NCBI RefSeq assembly: GCF_026262505.1
Contig: NC_067203.1
Span: 8,928,001-8,992,000 of the forward strand
Origin: Trichomonas vaginalis G3
Taxonomy: Eukaryota; Parabasalia; Trichomonadida; Trichomonadidae
DNA: 64,000 bases
Reading direction: 5' to 3'
Below, one piece after another: positions 41,345 through 52,806 of the stretch (positions within the stretch are counted from its first letter, which is position 1; each line of letters starts with the position of its first letter). Position numbers and translations under genes: made by a program. The notes below the pieces were generated by a model, which was not told the DNA's origin, made no database searches, and saw only the letters and a program-made list of their open reading frames with translations.

Positions 41345-41476
41345 GAAAATTCGGGACGCCCTAGCTATTCAATTTTCCCTTAGGACGCCCATAAACCTCT
41401 CAAAAATGTGATGTAAATATCACAATTTTGAGAAATTTACACTAGGACGCCTTAGGACGCCAACCCCCTTTTTTAC
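41345..41476 (-). repeat. MULE right terminal inverted repeat
   Basis: AGGACGCC motifs mirrored from the left end. It ends in a short A/T-rich tail just before the target duplication at 41477-41486. Confidence 0.85.
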
Positions 41477-41486
41477 CATCAACAGA
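41477..41486 (+). repeat. 10-bp target duplication, right copy (CATCAACAGA)
   Basis: Direct repeat of 34905-34914. Confidence 0.9.
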
Positions 41487-41943
41487 TATACAAATGTGTG
41501 AAAGTAAACACAATAGAGTTGAATTTAGAGCTTAAGCGTCAAAAAAAAGCAATTGCTACTACACCCCTTTTATACACAATTCATTTTTTTCCCACTTTTC
41601 AATTTTTTCCCCCACAATTTGAAAAATCCAAAAATATAATTAAGGCAATATCAGATACTGTAGCTTTGAAGTGTTATACTATAGTTTAAAACGATGTTAT
41701 CATATTTTCGAAAAGAATATTTTTGAAATTTTTATTTTATCGATATAATATCGAAATTGGGAAATGCGATAGCATCGAATTTTCAAATTTAAGGTCTCAG
41801 TAAGCTCCAGTTTTAAGGAAACGGATAATTTAAAATTTAAGAAATAAACACATATATATTATATATAGGAAAACATTTACAATTCTAGAATTAATATATT
41901 TTTTAGTATTATATAAAATAAAGGATCCAATTTAATTGTAAAA
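41487..41943. other. Intergenic host DNA
   Basis: AT-rich 3' flank of the FERM-like gene. A 63-codon frame at 41498 has no support as a gene. Confidence 0.4.
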
Positions 41944-44900
41944 TTATGAATCAGTTTTGATAAATGTTGTCGTGGCTGCGAGAATTGAAGTTGCAAGACT
42001 ACTCAATGAATTTTGAAGATCGATATTTGGCTTTTGGGCTGTTGCCTTTGCAATTTCAGTTTCTGCATCTTCATAAATAAACTCTTTTGGAGCTGATGAA
42101 GCTTTTCTCGAAGCATTAAGATTAACAGAAGAAAGTTTAGAGGTCTTCTTATCTTTTCTCAAATCTTTGATAGATGTCTGAATTTCTGCAGATAATTTAG
42201 TAATCTTTGTTTTTGTTAAGGACTTTGTAGTAGCAATTTTTTCAGCTGAGAAAATTGTATTTTCCAAACTTTCTTTTACATCATCTTCTGCAGAATTTGC
42301 CCTTTGTTTGAGTTCTTTGATTAAGGCGAGTAAATTTTTCTGGTCATTCTTTACATTTCCTCCTACTTCAATTGATCTTTGAATCAAATCAACACTCTCT
42401 TCAACCTCATCTAGAAGCTCAGGTAGTGTGAGAGATTCAGTATTCAGTGATTTCTTTTTAGGTGAAGGCTTGGCAGCGCTGCTTCTCTTTCTTGCAGCAT
42501 TCTTATCAACTGATTCTTCATCATCACTTGAATATTCGTACTCACTATCATTTTCTTCATCAAATTTGAGTTTTTCTCTTGCTTTATTTAATCTATTTTT
42601 CTTGCTATTATCAATGCAAACTCTTACATTAACAGGAGACTGTGGAGTGGTATTTTGGGGCATTTGCATGCCATAAGGCATTCCAACTGGAGGATACATG
42701 CCATATTGCATTGGAACCTGACGCTGATATGGAATTGGAATTCCATCGGCTGTGATCAGGGCTTGCGGTGGCATTTCCATCAGCTGGCATGGATAAATGG
42801 CTTGATTTCCAATGCTTGATGATGGATTTATTGGTAATGGCGCAGTTGCAAGATAATGCTGAGAATTAATCGTTTGATATTGGGATTGATCCACAGAATT
42901 TTGAGGAGTTCTCCTTATAAATGCTTCTGTTTCATAATTTTGAGAAGCTTTTTCATCTGCCGGAACCTTTTGTACTAAGAATTCAGTTTCCCCATTTTTA
43001 ATTTTTTCTTCTGAAACTTTTCCTGCAGGTTTGGGCTCTACTTTTTGGCGTTCAATCATTTGAACATTATTTTTGACTTCAGCATTAGAATTTGCAGCAA
43101 GGCGGACATCTTTTTCTGATTTCGGTTGAGCTACATTAATTTTTTGGATCTTTGAATCAACATCAGACAATTCACCTTTTATATTAATACTCTGATTTAC
43201 TTTTTGAACTTTAATTACTTTTTCTTGGGAATTTTCAAGCTTCTTAGGTTGAACTATCTTTATTTGTTCGTTCATTAATGGCACAGAGAGTTTTGGTGAT
43301 GGATTTTCTATAGCAGAATAAGATCCAAGAGCCTCATTATCTGTTTTCTTTGGAGTGAAAAATTCATTATTTGGTGGAAGATTTAGAGGTTCAGTTTCCA
43401 AAGGAGGAGGAAGTATTATTGATGATTTGGACTCTTCAGCGATAAATGAGTTCTTTGGAGTGTCTAGTTCAGAAGGGGAATTCGGCTGAACTTCTTTAGA
43501 AGTATTAAGGATTAAACTATTGTTGCTCAAATTAGATGAGTTATTAATTGGCGGTATTGAAAGTGGCGTTTTTTCTTTAAATTCATCAAAGTTCATGTTG
43601 CATGGCTCAAATGGCTTTAGTTCAAGTTTCTTCAATGCTTTTGGTTCATGGAAAACAGATACTGTAATGTTCTTAATGTTATTGGAATTTCCAAAAATCA
43701 TTTGAGTTTCAATATCATCATCGCTTTGTTCATCGAAGCTTATTTCAGATGGATTAACTTCTTCATCACTAAGTCTAATTTCTGAAAACTGTTTGTTGCT
43801 GTTCTGGATGAAATCTAAACTTTCATTGTGAATTTCTTCCAATTTCGAAATATATCTTTCTTGCTTCATTGGTTTGTTAACTTCTTGAATAATGTTTTCG
43901 ATATTGTTAATCAAATGGATGTAAGGAGAATCTCCATAATTATCTTCACCCAAAGATATGGTTTTTGCTTCGTCAATCATTGAGCTCAAACTTATTCTGT
44001 TTCTCACATTATCAATTGAATATGAACCAGACTTTGCGGAATCTTGGTAGGATGCAACTGCATTATTGATATTCTGAATACATTCAATTATTGTTTCATT
44101 TGGATCGAAAACTTCAAAAGGTTTTCTATATGGTGATTTTTCTTCAACTACTTGAGTTGAAACAATGATACTTGTAGTTTGCTGATATGGTCTTGGAGTC
44201 ACACTTTTCATTCCTATATTTGACTCAATTATTGCCAACATCTCACGTGCATTGTTATTGAAAATGCACCAAGATGATTTGCCCTCTTCATCAAGGAAAA
44301 TTCTTAAATATGGGCCGTTGACTGCAAATCCAAAAATTGTCGAAAACGAGTAGATTATTTCTGGATCGGAGTTATAATCAACATAGCATGCAATTGATTG
44401 ATTTGTAATTGAAATAATCCTCAATACCTGATCAGAAACATTCTCCTTTTCGATGAATGTGATCCTGCAATGATAATTCATTGCTCCAAAGCCATTAAGA
44501 GCTGTGAGTTTATTGAACTCGTTAATTTTTTCTGAATTAGATTTTGAAATTGCCAGTTTTTCATCCTTTTCCTGGAACCATTTGAAACCGTTTAAGAAAC
44601 TAATATCATTCTTGGATAGAACAAGTTCTTTGTTGATTATCATTGTTCTGTATTGGGCTAAGTAGATGTGCAATGGATATGCAATTTTTGTAGTGATTAA
44701 AGGTGAAAAGTTTGTTTGCCTAAGGAAAATCGTCTTCACAGTAGGGCATTGTTCGGCCAAAGATACACCTGGAATAAACATCCTCTTCTGGTTATTCTCC
44801 ATCATGAAAATATTCCAAACCTGATGAGGCCAAATATTAAAGAATAAACAACATTTTTCTGTAATATGTTCTGAAGGAGCGTTCATCTCTAATGCAATAT

Positions 44901-45192
44901 ACTCCGATGAGTTGCCAGGAAGTATGACGTTAATTAGTTTTACTAGAGGTTCGGCAAAAATTGAATCTGTATTTTTAATCAAAAGCTTTTTAAATGCAAT
45001 ATCATCAGGAATCCACTTGATTCCTGACTGATTAGACTGAATCATTAGTCCATATTTATTGGAAGCGATATTAGTTTCTTGAATTTTAAGCAATGGAATA
45101 ATATCTGCGGCTGTAAGGGATTCTTCAAATGCCACATCAACAGGATTCTTATCAGGATACTCTTTATATATGCGCAAGCGCTTTGTACTCAT
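41944..45192 (-). CDS. FERM/talin-like protein with long linker (1082 aa)
   Basis: The N-terminal 330 residues look like a FERM module of the talin/kindlin kind. A ubiquitin-like lobe (LRIYKEYPDKNPVDVAFEES) comes first, then a second one, a helical lobe with the typical PLHIYLAQYRTMIINKELVL and DISFLNGFKWFQ segments, and a PH-like lobe (about 240-330) ending in a helix. Residues 350-830 are a disordered Ser/Pro/Glu-rich linker, with a Pro/Met/Tyr-rich patch (QMPQNTTPQSPVNVRV region). Residues 860-900 carry an acidic-basic stretch, and 910-1060 are helical. FERM proteins link membrane to actin, which would suit the amoeboid change of this parasite on host cells. The FERM call is by pattern only. 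Complete frame. Confidence 0.5.
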   Translation of the reverse strand: MSTKRLRIYKEYPDKNPVDVAFEESLTAADIIPLLKIQETNIASNKYGLMIQSNQSGIKWIPDDIAFKKLLIKNTDSIFAEPLVKLINVILPGNSSEYIALEMNAPSEHITEKCCLFFNIWPHQVWNIFMMENNQKRMFIPGVSLAEQCPTVKTIFLRQTNFSPLITTKIAYPLHIYLAQYRTMIINKELVLSKNDISFLNGFKWFQEKDEKLAISKSNSEKINEFNKLTALNGFGAMNYHCRITFIEKENVSDQVLRIISITNQSIACYVDYNSDPEIIYSFSTIFGFAVNGPYLRIFLDEEGKSSWCIFNNNAREMLAIIESNIGMKSVTPRPYQQTTSIIVSTQVVEEKSPYRKPFEVFDPNETIIECIQNINNAVASYQDSAKSGSYSIDNVRNRISLSSMIDEAKTISLGEDNYGDSPYIHLINNIENIIQEVNKPMKQERYISKLEEIHNESLDFIQNSNKQFSEIRLSDEEVNPSEISFDEQSDDDIETQMIFGNSNNIKNITVSVFHEPKALKKLELKPFEPCNMNFDEFKEKTPLSIPPINNSSNLSNNSLILNTSKEVQPNSPSELDTPKNSFIAEESKSSIILPPPLETEPLNLPPNNEFFTPKKTDNEALGSYSAIENPSPKLSVPLMNEQIKIVQPKKLENSQEKVIKVQKVNQSINIKGELSDVDSKIQKINVAQPKSEKDVRLAANSNAEVKNNVQMIERQKVEPKPAGKVSEEKIKNGETEFLVQKVPADEKASQNYETEAFIRRTPQNSVDQSQYQTINSQHYLATAPLPINPSSSIGNQAIYPCQLMEMPPQALITADGIPIPYQRQVPMQYGMYPPVGMPYGMQMPQNTTPQSPVNVRVCIDNSKKNRLNKAREKLKFDEENDSEYEYSSDDEESVDKNAARKRSSAAKPSPKKKSLNTESLTLPELLDEVEESVDLIQRSIEVGGNVKNDQKNLLALIKELKQRANSAEDDVKESLENTIFSAEKIATTKSLTKTKITKLSAEIQTSIKDLRKDKKTSKLSSVNLNASRKASSAPKEFIYEDAETEIAKATAQKPNIDLQNSLSSLATSILAATTTFIKTDS

Positions 45193-45845
45193 TAATTAAA
45201 CTGTTAGACGTTAAAAATTTTAAAAACACATCAAATTTGAATAGTTTACAAAATTTTTGTTTGTTTTGATAAAAAGTCCACAAATAATTGAAAATAAATC
45301 TTTCCTTTAGAAATCCTTTACAGGTTTTTGAAAAATGTCAGAAGATAACTCCATTGTAATTACTGATACCCATCAAATTTATGTTGATTTCTCGAATTAG
45401 GTCAAAAATTTCTAGAATCAATTTAAATTTATTATTCAAGTATATAAATCAACCAATATATTCCCATATTTTTGGAATTATCTTCTTGTCGACAAGAGAG
45501 TAAAGAATTTTGTCAAGATTTTAGCCGATTAGTATGATTCTACTAAGATCAGTATAATTTTATAAATAAAATGAAGGAACAAATAGATTAATATCGGTAA
45601 TGATTGCTAATACAGATAACGTACATCATTTTTTCGTTATTATTCTACAGTCGGATCGAAATGAATGAATAATATCACAGATGTATCATAATACCGGGTG
45701 ATTTTGTATTATCCGAGAAATCTCGCTCAATATTTTTTGAATAATTTATTGTTGAATGCAATGGTCGCTCTAATCTGATGATATTACTAAATGACATTCA
45801 GTCAAAATTGATCTCATTGATGATTGGTAAAAAAATTTAATATAT
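45193..45845. other. Intergenic host DNA
   Basis: AT-rich upstream region of the FERM-like gene. No gene, RNA or repeat seen. Confidence 0.5.
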
Positions 45846-45853
45846 CTTGATTA
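45846..45853 (+). repeat. 8-bp target duplication, left copy (CTTGATTA)
   Basis: Repeated directly at 48028-48035. Confidence 0.75.
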
Positions 45854-48027
45854 TTAAGGGTTGACCGACCTAAATTGAGAGGACGTAATCCTCCCGATTT
45901 TTACATTTTCAGCCTTGGTAAAATACCCTCGAAAACTCAAAAAAATTGACTTGTGTCCATTTAAAAGGGTTCGTCGAGAGGTGTTAAATTATTGATTTTC
46001 AGGATCGTAACTCATAATTTTTTACAATCATATTAAAATTATGCGAGAAAACAAGCAAAAATATTCGTTATTTTAGTGTCAAATACTACAAATCCTAGAT
46101 TGCAATATATTTTAGCACGTAAAATTCCAAAATTTACCGTAATTGAATAAAATTTACAATAAACATCAATCCATTCTAGATTTTGCATATTGTTAATGAT
46201 TTCCATACTATTTGTTTGCAGACTGTTCTATTGTTAACCGCGATTGTCTAAATCAATTTCATATAATTAAAATTTACAAATCCCATGCGATTATTATTTC
46301 TTGTCTGCAAAACACCTGTGCAACCTCTTTAAATGTAGTTGCTTCAAACTATTAAAATACCAAATTTATTTATTTTATTCCCAAGAATGAAATACATTGA
46401 CTAGAATTCTCGCAGTAAGCGTTATAAATATTGAGAAATATTGTGAAATAAATGTCTTGTTTACTAATTTGTTCGATTATTTTTAATATTTTTTTCCATT
46501 ATGTTGAAAAATCAAAAGAATTTTTATTATTTTTAAATTACTAGGAGTATTAATGAAAATTTTAATCTCCTATTTTTATACAGAGAATGGTAATTGGATG
46601 ATGAATCATTAAATATCTGAAATTCTCGCGCATAAGCTTCGGTATTATAACTCAGTTGTTAGAATCAATGCTAGCAAATATTTAGACACCATCTAAACAT
46701 GGTTCATTTCTGATGCATATTTCTTTTTTTACTTTTTTCCAATTGAAATCGAATTTTACAAAACAGTTTTTTATGATAATTTCTACAAAAATAGAATTAA
46801 TATTCATTTACTAAGATAAACAATGTCAAACTTTTAAAAATTAACAAAATCGTTCGTATCTTTTCAGGAAGGTATGTCGGCGAAAAAAATTTGTATACCA
46901 AATCAAATAACATCATATGAAGATACTATTAATTGTACGTATTCCGATTTTTGAGCAACTTTAGAAATCGATTTCACGATTTTGGCAATTTGATCATTTA
47001 TTAAATTACTATATATGTCGTAAAATGATATTCAATTTTCCAAAATTGTGTATAGTGCCAATAAATTTTACCGAAATAAATATAATGGGAATGATATACA
47101 TTTTATGGCAAAATATTCATATCTATAAAAAGGATTTATTCATCTTTAAACAACTATTTGAATATAATATCTGTATATTTAGATATTGATCAGATTTCAA
47201 CATCTGAATAATTCAACGTGAATTACGATTCTATTAAATCTGTTCCACATGGATTTATGGTCTTAGGAATCAATATTTTGATTATAAGATTAATACACAA
47301 AAACTTTGGGATATTATTCTCATTTTGCAAAACGCTTCAATCTGGAAGGGCACAATAATATATTTAGCAATAATTAATTCTTTTTGCCGTTTGTAATCCT
47401 GTCAACATTCCAAAATGGAGGAGTTTTTTAAAAAGAAAGAAAATTTTTATAGAAAAAAATCAAAAAAATTTATTTTCAAATTATGTTTTTCAAACATTTA
47501 ATCATCAAAAACACAATTGCTAATATTCATTCTTTCTATTTTACTATTCGAATTGTACGATTTATTCTTTTTTTGCTAATTTATTAAATATGTCGAATCA
47601 GCGGAGGAGCGCTGTTGCAAAATGATCTATGATGTGTAGCGGTGTTTTGATAAAAAGAGGTCGGTCAACGTTTTTGAGTTTTTTCGACCTCATTATTTTT
47701 CTGATTTATCTGTTGCATTATATCAAAGGTACAATAATGCATGATATGTCACTATTTTTATCTAAAAATTCCAAAGTATGTCTGTAAAAAATTTCTCCAT
47801 AAAAAATTTTTCCAATCGAAAAAAAAATTGAAAATTTTTGAAACTTTTATAGAACAGTTTATTGACCGAAATTTCATTCTCATTCCATACTTCTCATTAT
47901 GCTAAAACATAATCTGAAACAAGCATGTTTAAAAAAATCATAGATAACGAGATATTTGATACTTAATATCAATAAATTTTGAATACCCTCTCAAAAATTG
48001 AATGGACGTCGGTCAACCCTTAACAAA
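45854..48027. mobile_element. Non-autonomous DNA element (2.2 kb)
   Basis: The ends share TTAAGGGTTGACCGAC in inverted orientation, and internal to them AAATTGAGAG on the left corresponds to CTCTCAAAAATT on the right. 8-bp direct repeats flank it. There is no gene inside; the body is AT-rich. An internal GAGGTCGGTCAACG at about 47655 repeats the terminal motif. The G-run start and the ATTCAATTTTTGAGA segment resemble the MULE at 34915-41476, so it may be mobilised by a related transposase, or it may be hAT-like given the 8-bp duplication. Confidence 0.7.
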
Positions 48028-48035
48028 CTTGATTA
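48028..48035 (+). repeat. 8-bp target duplication, right copy (CTTGATTA)
   Basis: Direct repeat of 45846-45853. Confidence 0.75.
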
Positions 48036-48205
48036 GAAACTATGTCAAAAGGAAACATGAACCTTTCACCTGCATCCTAACATTATATTATCGTTATATG
48101 TTGGCAATCGTAAGAGATATGTGATCGCAATTTTTTTTATTTAGATTTCAATCAAAAGCAGATAAAAAATTTTGATTGAATTTTCCAAAAAAATACGTTG
48201 AAATT

Positions 48206-48210
48206 TCATT
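48206..48210 (+). promoter_or_regulatory. TCA-type initiator before the lipase-like gene
   Basis: TCATT nine bases upstream of the ATG at 48217, a good match to the trichomonad initiator. Confidence 0.6.
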
Positions 48211-48216
48211 GATTTT

Positions 48217-50894
48217 ATGACAGAATCACCTCCTTCTTGTTGTAATTTTCATTATGAAACTGATCCAAAGGATTTCAAAATTACAGAAGAAGAGCTTGAC
48301 GTCGTTTTTACAGATAGAGATCCAGATGAATTTTTATTAGAAATCAAAAACGAAACGTTTACATTTACAAGAACAAGAAACAAGTCAAACATTAACAAAT
48401 ATACATATACATGCTCACTAGGCTCAGATGCACATGCTGCGCTGCTTCAACGTTTATTCGAACAAGGAATTGCGACAGTTAATTACAAGAACGCAGAGTT
48501 TTTCCACGACGCCTCTCTAATCCTTTGCATACCACGTCTTGAAGACCTATCTTCTAGTTATATGGAAAATGGCTTTAGAGAAACTCCATGCATTAGCATT
48601 CTTTGGAATATCCTGAAGTGGTTTGCAGCCTTCTTAAAGCAGGTTAGTATATTTACAAAGATTGTTTTAGTATTATGGGATTTAATCGGAGTTGGAATTA
48701 TTCTGGCTTTCTTTTTCAATACGATCCTTATGTTTGCAACAATGGGCTTGTACGCTTTAGCCAACTCTCCTATTCTATTTGTTTTTGTTTTACTTCCGAT
48801 CGTTTTATACAGTCTATTCTTCGTTAATATTATGACAATTGCCGTTCATGAGTGGTTTAAATTTGCTGTATACAATCGAAAATCTCCACTTTCATCGTTA
48901 CAAATTTTGGGAACCAAAATTATCAAAGTTACTAAGTGGGGCAACTTTATTAAGCATAAATACATTCATCTTGGAAGAAAATACGATATTTTCCTCGGTT
49001 TTCTCTTCGTTGTATTTATAATTGTATTAATTGTTTCAATGTTTACAGAATCCTTCGTTTTAGGTGTTGAATTATTGATATACATATTCGCAGTTATACT
49101 TCCACCAGTGAAATATTTCATTGTTATCATTTTGTACTCAATTCATGCTTATTGCAGTTGTTTCAAGTCATGTCGCTTGAGATTTTTAGAAATCAACGAC
49201 TATAATGATCCTTTCTTAAATGCTTTATACACAAGACAGCATTTGTATCAAGCTGTTTTATATTATTTCCGAAATAAAAAGTTTCATGCGAAACTGACTA
49301 TAACAACGACCAAGTTGACAACAATGATCAAGAAGAAGAATTATCTGAAATAAATGATGACGAACAACCACCAAATAATTTAAATACAACTCAAGTATTT
49401 AATCAACCTCATGAATTCACAGTGAAACTTGATCTGAGGGAACCATTGAAAGATAATATATGGAAATGCATTAAAGATCCAGTAAGAATCGTTCTTGAAG
49501 CTATATTTTCAAGAAATACTGCTTCAATTTTTGTTTTAATTGCAGTTATTGTTTATGTTGTTTATTCCACTGCATCAGGAAGAAAAGAAGCCATTGCAGA
49601 GTTCTTCTACACATTCATTGTATATATAATAATTGTTGCTCCTTTATCTACATTTCTGATTTTTCCTTTCTTTTGGATCAAAAGACAAAAAGGTCCTCCA
49701 ATTACAATGTCTGTTTTAGATGATGAAAAAGAAGATCTTAGAATAACTCAGGAATACAGAAAATATGTTAATGATGCAATAATATGGTCGAAGAACTTCA
49801 AGGTTGTTAGATAGTCTAGTATGGTTATCACTACTTTAATTATTGCTATTATTTTTGCTTATATAATTATTGCAATTGTTTTCTCTTTGAACATTGATTT
49901 AACAAGAGATGAAATCAAGATTTATTCACAGCCAAACGCAACAGTTGCAGCAGCCTCAATAATTAATGCGGCAAATATATCAACAGTTGGGTTCAGAGAA
50001 ACACTTGACCCTTTATGTTACATGCAAGTGAAAGGACTAACAACAGAACAAGTAATTACTTTGGCAGATTCAGCTTATTATTATACAAATGACAGGAAAC
50101 AGCTAAAAGGTCTATTGTTTCAAGAATACTTCGGATCGGACTATGTTGAAGATCTCGTGGAAATAGAGAGTCCATTCCCGCATGCTCTTAATAAGTGCTC
50201 ATTATGCCATTATCAAATCAAGTCATTGAATTTGACAGTTTTTTCAATTAGAGGAACAAAAACAATGACTGATGTATTGGCTGATGTCGAGTTATGGATC
50301 GGAACTGTTCTAATCGATGCTGTAATGAAAGTTACTCCACTTGTCCAAACATTTGCGCTTTCTTCAAAAGCAGTTATCGGTTCTTTCATGTCATTACCAA
50401 GATACATTTTCCACGAATTTTCGTTGATCGATAAATATGTTGGAATTTTCGAGAACTACATAAACTCCGTGAATATTACTAATACAACGGATGCTTTAAT
50501 AGTAGGACATTCTCTTGGTGGTGGACTTGCAAGAATATTATCTTTGAAAACAGGAATGCAAGCTGTTGCAGTTTCTGGACCTGGAATTTCATGTGTAGAA
50601 AGATATTATTATAATCACTATAAAAACATCGAACCTACAGTGATATCGATCAATCCAAGGATGGATATCGTAGCTATGGTTGATAACTTCGATGACCTCA
50701 CAGAGTTTAAAGTTCCTTGTAAAAGTGGTTTGTTCAAATGCCATTCTGTTGCAAGAACTTTGTGCCAAACAGGTTTAATTTGTGGAAATGGACCGATTCA
50801 TGAGGATTACTGCGGAAAGATATTCCCTGAAAAGGCATATAAGAAGATGAAAAACCTTGCAGCACCTATTAATTTTGGTACTCGCAATGGTTAA
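48217..50894 (+). pseudogene. Membrane-bound class 3 lipase, broken
   Basis: The gene reads as a sn1-specific diacylglycerol lipase-like protein of about 890 codons. The N-terminal half has a cytosolic region and about six membrane segments (such as LIGVGIILAFFFNTILMFAT), then two more near 49520-49680 and one at 49821. The C-terminal catalytic domain carries the nucleophile elbow VGHSLGGGLARIL at about 50503 and a candidate Asp in PRMDIVAMVDNF. Two breaks are seen: a frame change near 49280-49300 (the frame after it continues with an acidic linker, DQEEELSEINDDEQ) and an in-frame TAG at 49812-49814. The initiator is intact. Sequencing error cannot be excluded. Confidence 0.78.
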
Positions 50895-51000
50895 TTATAT
50901 ATTGATTATATATTATTTTGTATGTTGTATAGATATTAAAAAATTATTTGTATAGATCACTATTTTTCATATAAATTACCATTATTATAAAGTTTCTAGT

Positions 51001-51005
51001 TCATA
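51001..51005 (+). promoter_or_regulatory. TCA-type initiator with a 4-base leader
   Basis: TCATA directly before AATG at 51007. If transcription starts at the A, the 5' leader is only four bases, as is common in T. vaginalis. Confidence 0.6.
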
Positions 51006-51006
51006 A

Positions 51007-52350
51007 ATGTATAAAGAAAATGAAGATTTGGATGAGATGAAATCGATTACCCCGATACATGTAAAGTCGGAGAACGAATTATCAGTAGAAATGTTTTCTT
51101 TCAACTTCTCAATAGAATTTATTGAACAAGAATGCACAAAAATTCACAATCATTTTATTAACGGACAATTTGATAGCATATCACAGATATTATCCGAACT
51201 AATAGAAATATTTGATTCATCAGAATCAAAATTTAAGCATTTAAAGATTGATTTTTCAGAAATAAATCAAATTTATCTTCAATTTCAAATTCCGGTAGTA
51301 CTTGAACAATTGTTAGTGACAACATATCAACCAATAGCAATAAAGTTCATCAGTAGTTCATTAAATATGTCACTTAGCACATTAGAAAGCTTACATATTT
51401 TATTCTCAAAGTTATGGGATATATTTATCGAATGCGAAGATGAAGATCTAACAATACTATGCATAGACATTATAACCAAATCAATAAATAGTGAATTTCC
51501 AATTGATAATTTTCCTTTAGAAGATTTTTGTGCAAAAATATCAGATACACCACAAATATCACATAGAATTCTAGATTTTTACTTAAAACTTACTCAAACA
51601 TTCCCTAACAATCTCAAATTAGCGGATTTTGTTTTACCAAGTATTATGGACGTAAAAGATTATCTTTCAACACCAGCAACATTCGAGATTCTCCATATAA
51701 TATACAAAAATTTTGAAAATCTTAGACAAATTCTTAGAAATGCGTATTTTCTTCCAATCTTTCAAGTTATTGATCAGCGACAGCCTTTAGCATATAATGC
51801 TTTTCATTTTATGGCTTCTGTTATTGATCAAACCACTCACGAAGAAATCTCAGAAAGTATCAGATTAGATGACATTTTGGGGTTAACAAATGACTCAGAT
51901 GAGGCAACTATTGAAGTCCTTGACTTTCTGATTACATGGTTTGATGATTATCTTAATGAAATAGGAGAATCTGAAGAATTAGAGTGTATTCTCAGAGGAA
52001 CTATCGATTCGTCCTCAATACCACTTGTAATGTCTGGTATTAAGCTATTACTAATGAGGTCCACGCTTACTCATACAAGTTTTTGGATTTTTACAGATTT
52101 ATGTACTAATATTTCAAAAATGATGGATATTGATTCTGCTGAGTTCCAAAATAACTTTTTGGGACTATTTGATATATCATTAGATTCAGTTAATAACGAA
52201 AATATTCAATTTGTAAGAGAATGCGTTAATTTTGACGAAGTCATGGAACAATTTGAGGAATCAGACCAAATATTTTCAGAAAATCAAGAATTGTATTCTG
52301 TTATCCTAGAAAATATGACAAAATTTATAAATGAAGCAATTCACATATAA
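51007..52350 (+). CDS. HEAT/ARM-like helical protein of unknown function (447 aa)
   Basis: All-alpha throughout, with repeated pairs of amphipathic helices about 40 residues apart from residue 35 to the end, as in HEAT or armadillo folds. It is very acidic (many Glu/Asp), with no membrane segment or signal peptide. The N-terminal 25 residues are unstructured. No catalytic motif is seen. Trichomonad genomes encode many such solenoid proteins, and a binding role is the most one can say. The start is supported by the initiator six bases upstream; the stop is followed by AT-rich DNA. Confidence 0.6.
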   Translation: MYKENEDLDEMKSITPIHVKSENELSVEMFSFNFSIEFIEQECTKIHNHFINGQFDSISQILSELIEIFDSSESKFKHLKIDFSEINQIYLQFQIPVVLEQLLVTTYQPIAIKFISSSLNMSLSTLESLHILFSKLWDIFIECEDEDLTILCIDIITKSINSEFPIDNFPLEDFCAKISDTPQISHRILDFYLKLTQTFPNNLKLADFVLPSIMDVKDYLSTPATFEILHIIYKNFENLRQILRNAYFLPIFQVIDQRQPLAYNAFHFMASVIDQTTHEEISESIRLDDILGLTNDSDEATIEVLDFLITWFDDYLNEIGESEELECILRGTIDSSSIPLVMSGIKLLLMRSTLTHTSFWIFTDLCTNISKMMDIDSAEFQNNFLGLFDISLDSVNNENIQFVRECVNFDEVMEQFEESDQIFSENQELYSVILENMTKFINEAIHI

Positions 52351-52800
52351 AACAAGATAATCTGAATCTTAAATTATAAGATATACGCCTCATTTGTGCT
52401 TCTAGAGCATATGTTCATCCATAATTATCTTTAATCGTCCAAAATAATATTTGTAATTTTATTATTCGGAAAAATGCGTTTTTTCGTAGTAAAAATATAA
52501 CATTTATTCAAGAATGGTGTAAAATATAATAAATACATCTTGATTATGATTTATTTTCAGAATTTCAAAGATAATTTTCATCTTTAACAATAATGAAAAC
52601 CAAGTTGAGTGCTTCCTAGGCACTACACCATAAATTTCTAATATGGGGAACAGTTTTTATGGAAATTGATTCTCATTCAATTTCGAAAAAACCTAAATTT
52701 AGCTAAATACAGTAAAAATTATTGTGTTTGAATTACGTACTGCTAGTTATTTCCATATAAATAGCACTTTGATTTTTGGACGTTATTTTGTTATTTACAA
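52351..52800. other. Intergenic host DNA
   Basis: AT-rich, no gene or repeat seen. The in-frame ATG at 52724 lies here but precedes the likely initiator of the next gene. Confidence 0.4.
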
Positions 52801-52806
52801 TTCCAT

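Larger units (their letters stand above)
34915..41476. mobile_element. Mutator-like DNA transposon (6.6 kb), two genes, looks whole
   Basis: Terminal repeats of about 125 bp share GGGTTGGCGTCCTAAGGCGT near each end, followed by GTAAA and an ATTCAATTTTTGAGA-like segment. They are imperfect, with a few dozen differences. The element carries a MULE transposase (36842-39094, minus) and a divergent second gene (39596-40702, plus). Between the two genes lies a tandem repeat of 167 bp. A smaller element is nested at 35443-36499. The open transposase with all catalytic residues and the clear 10-bp target duplication suggest a fairly recent, possibly still active insertion. Confidence 0.9.

Noticed and set aside
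41498-41689. 63-residue open frame beside the MULE
   Set aside because: Overlaps the region directly after the target duplication, low complexity, no initiator.
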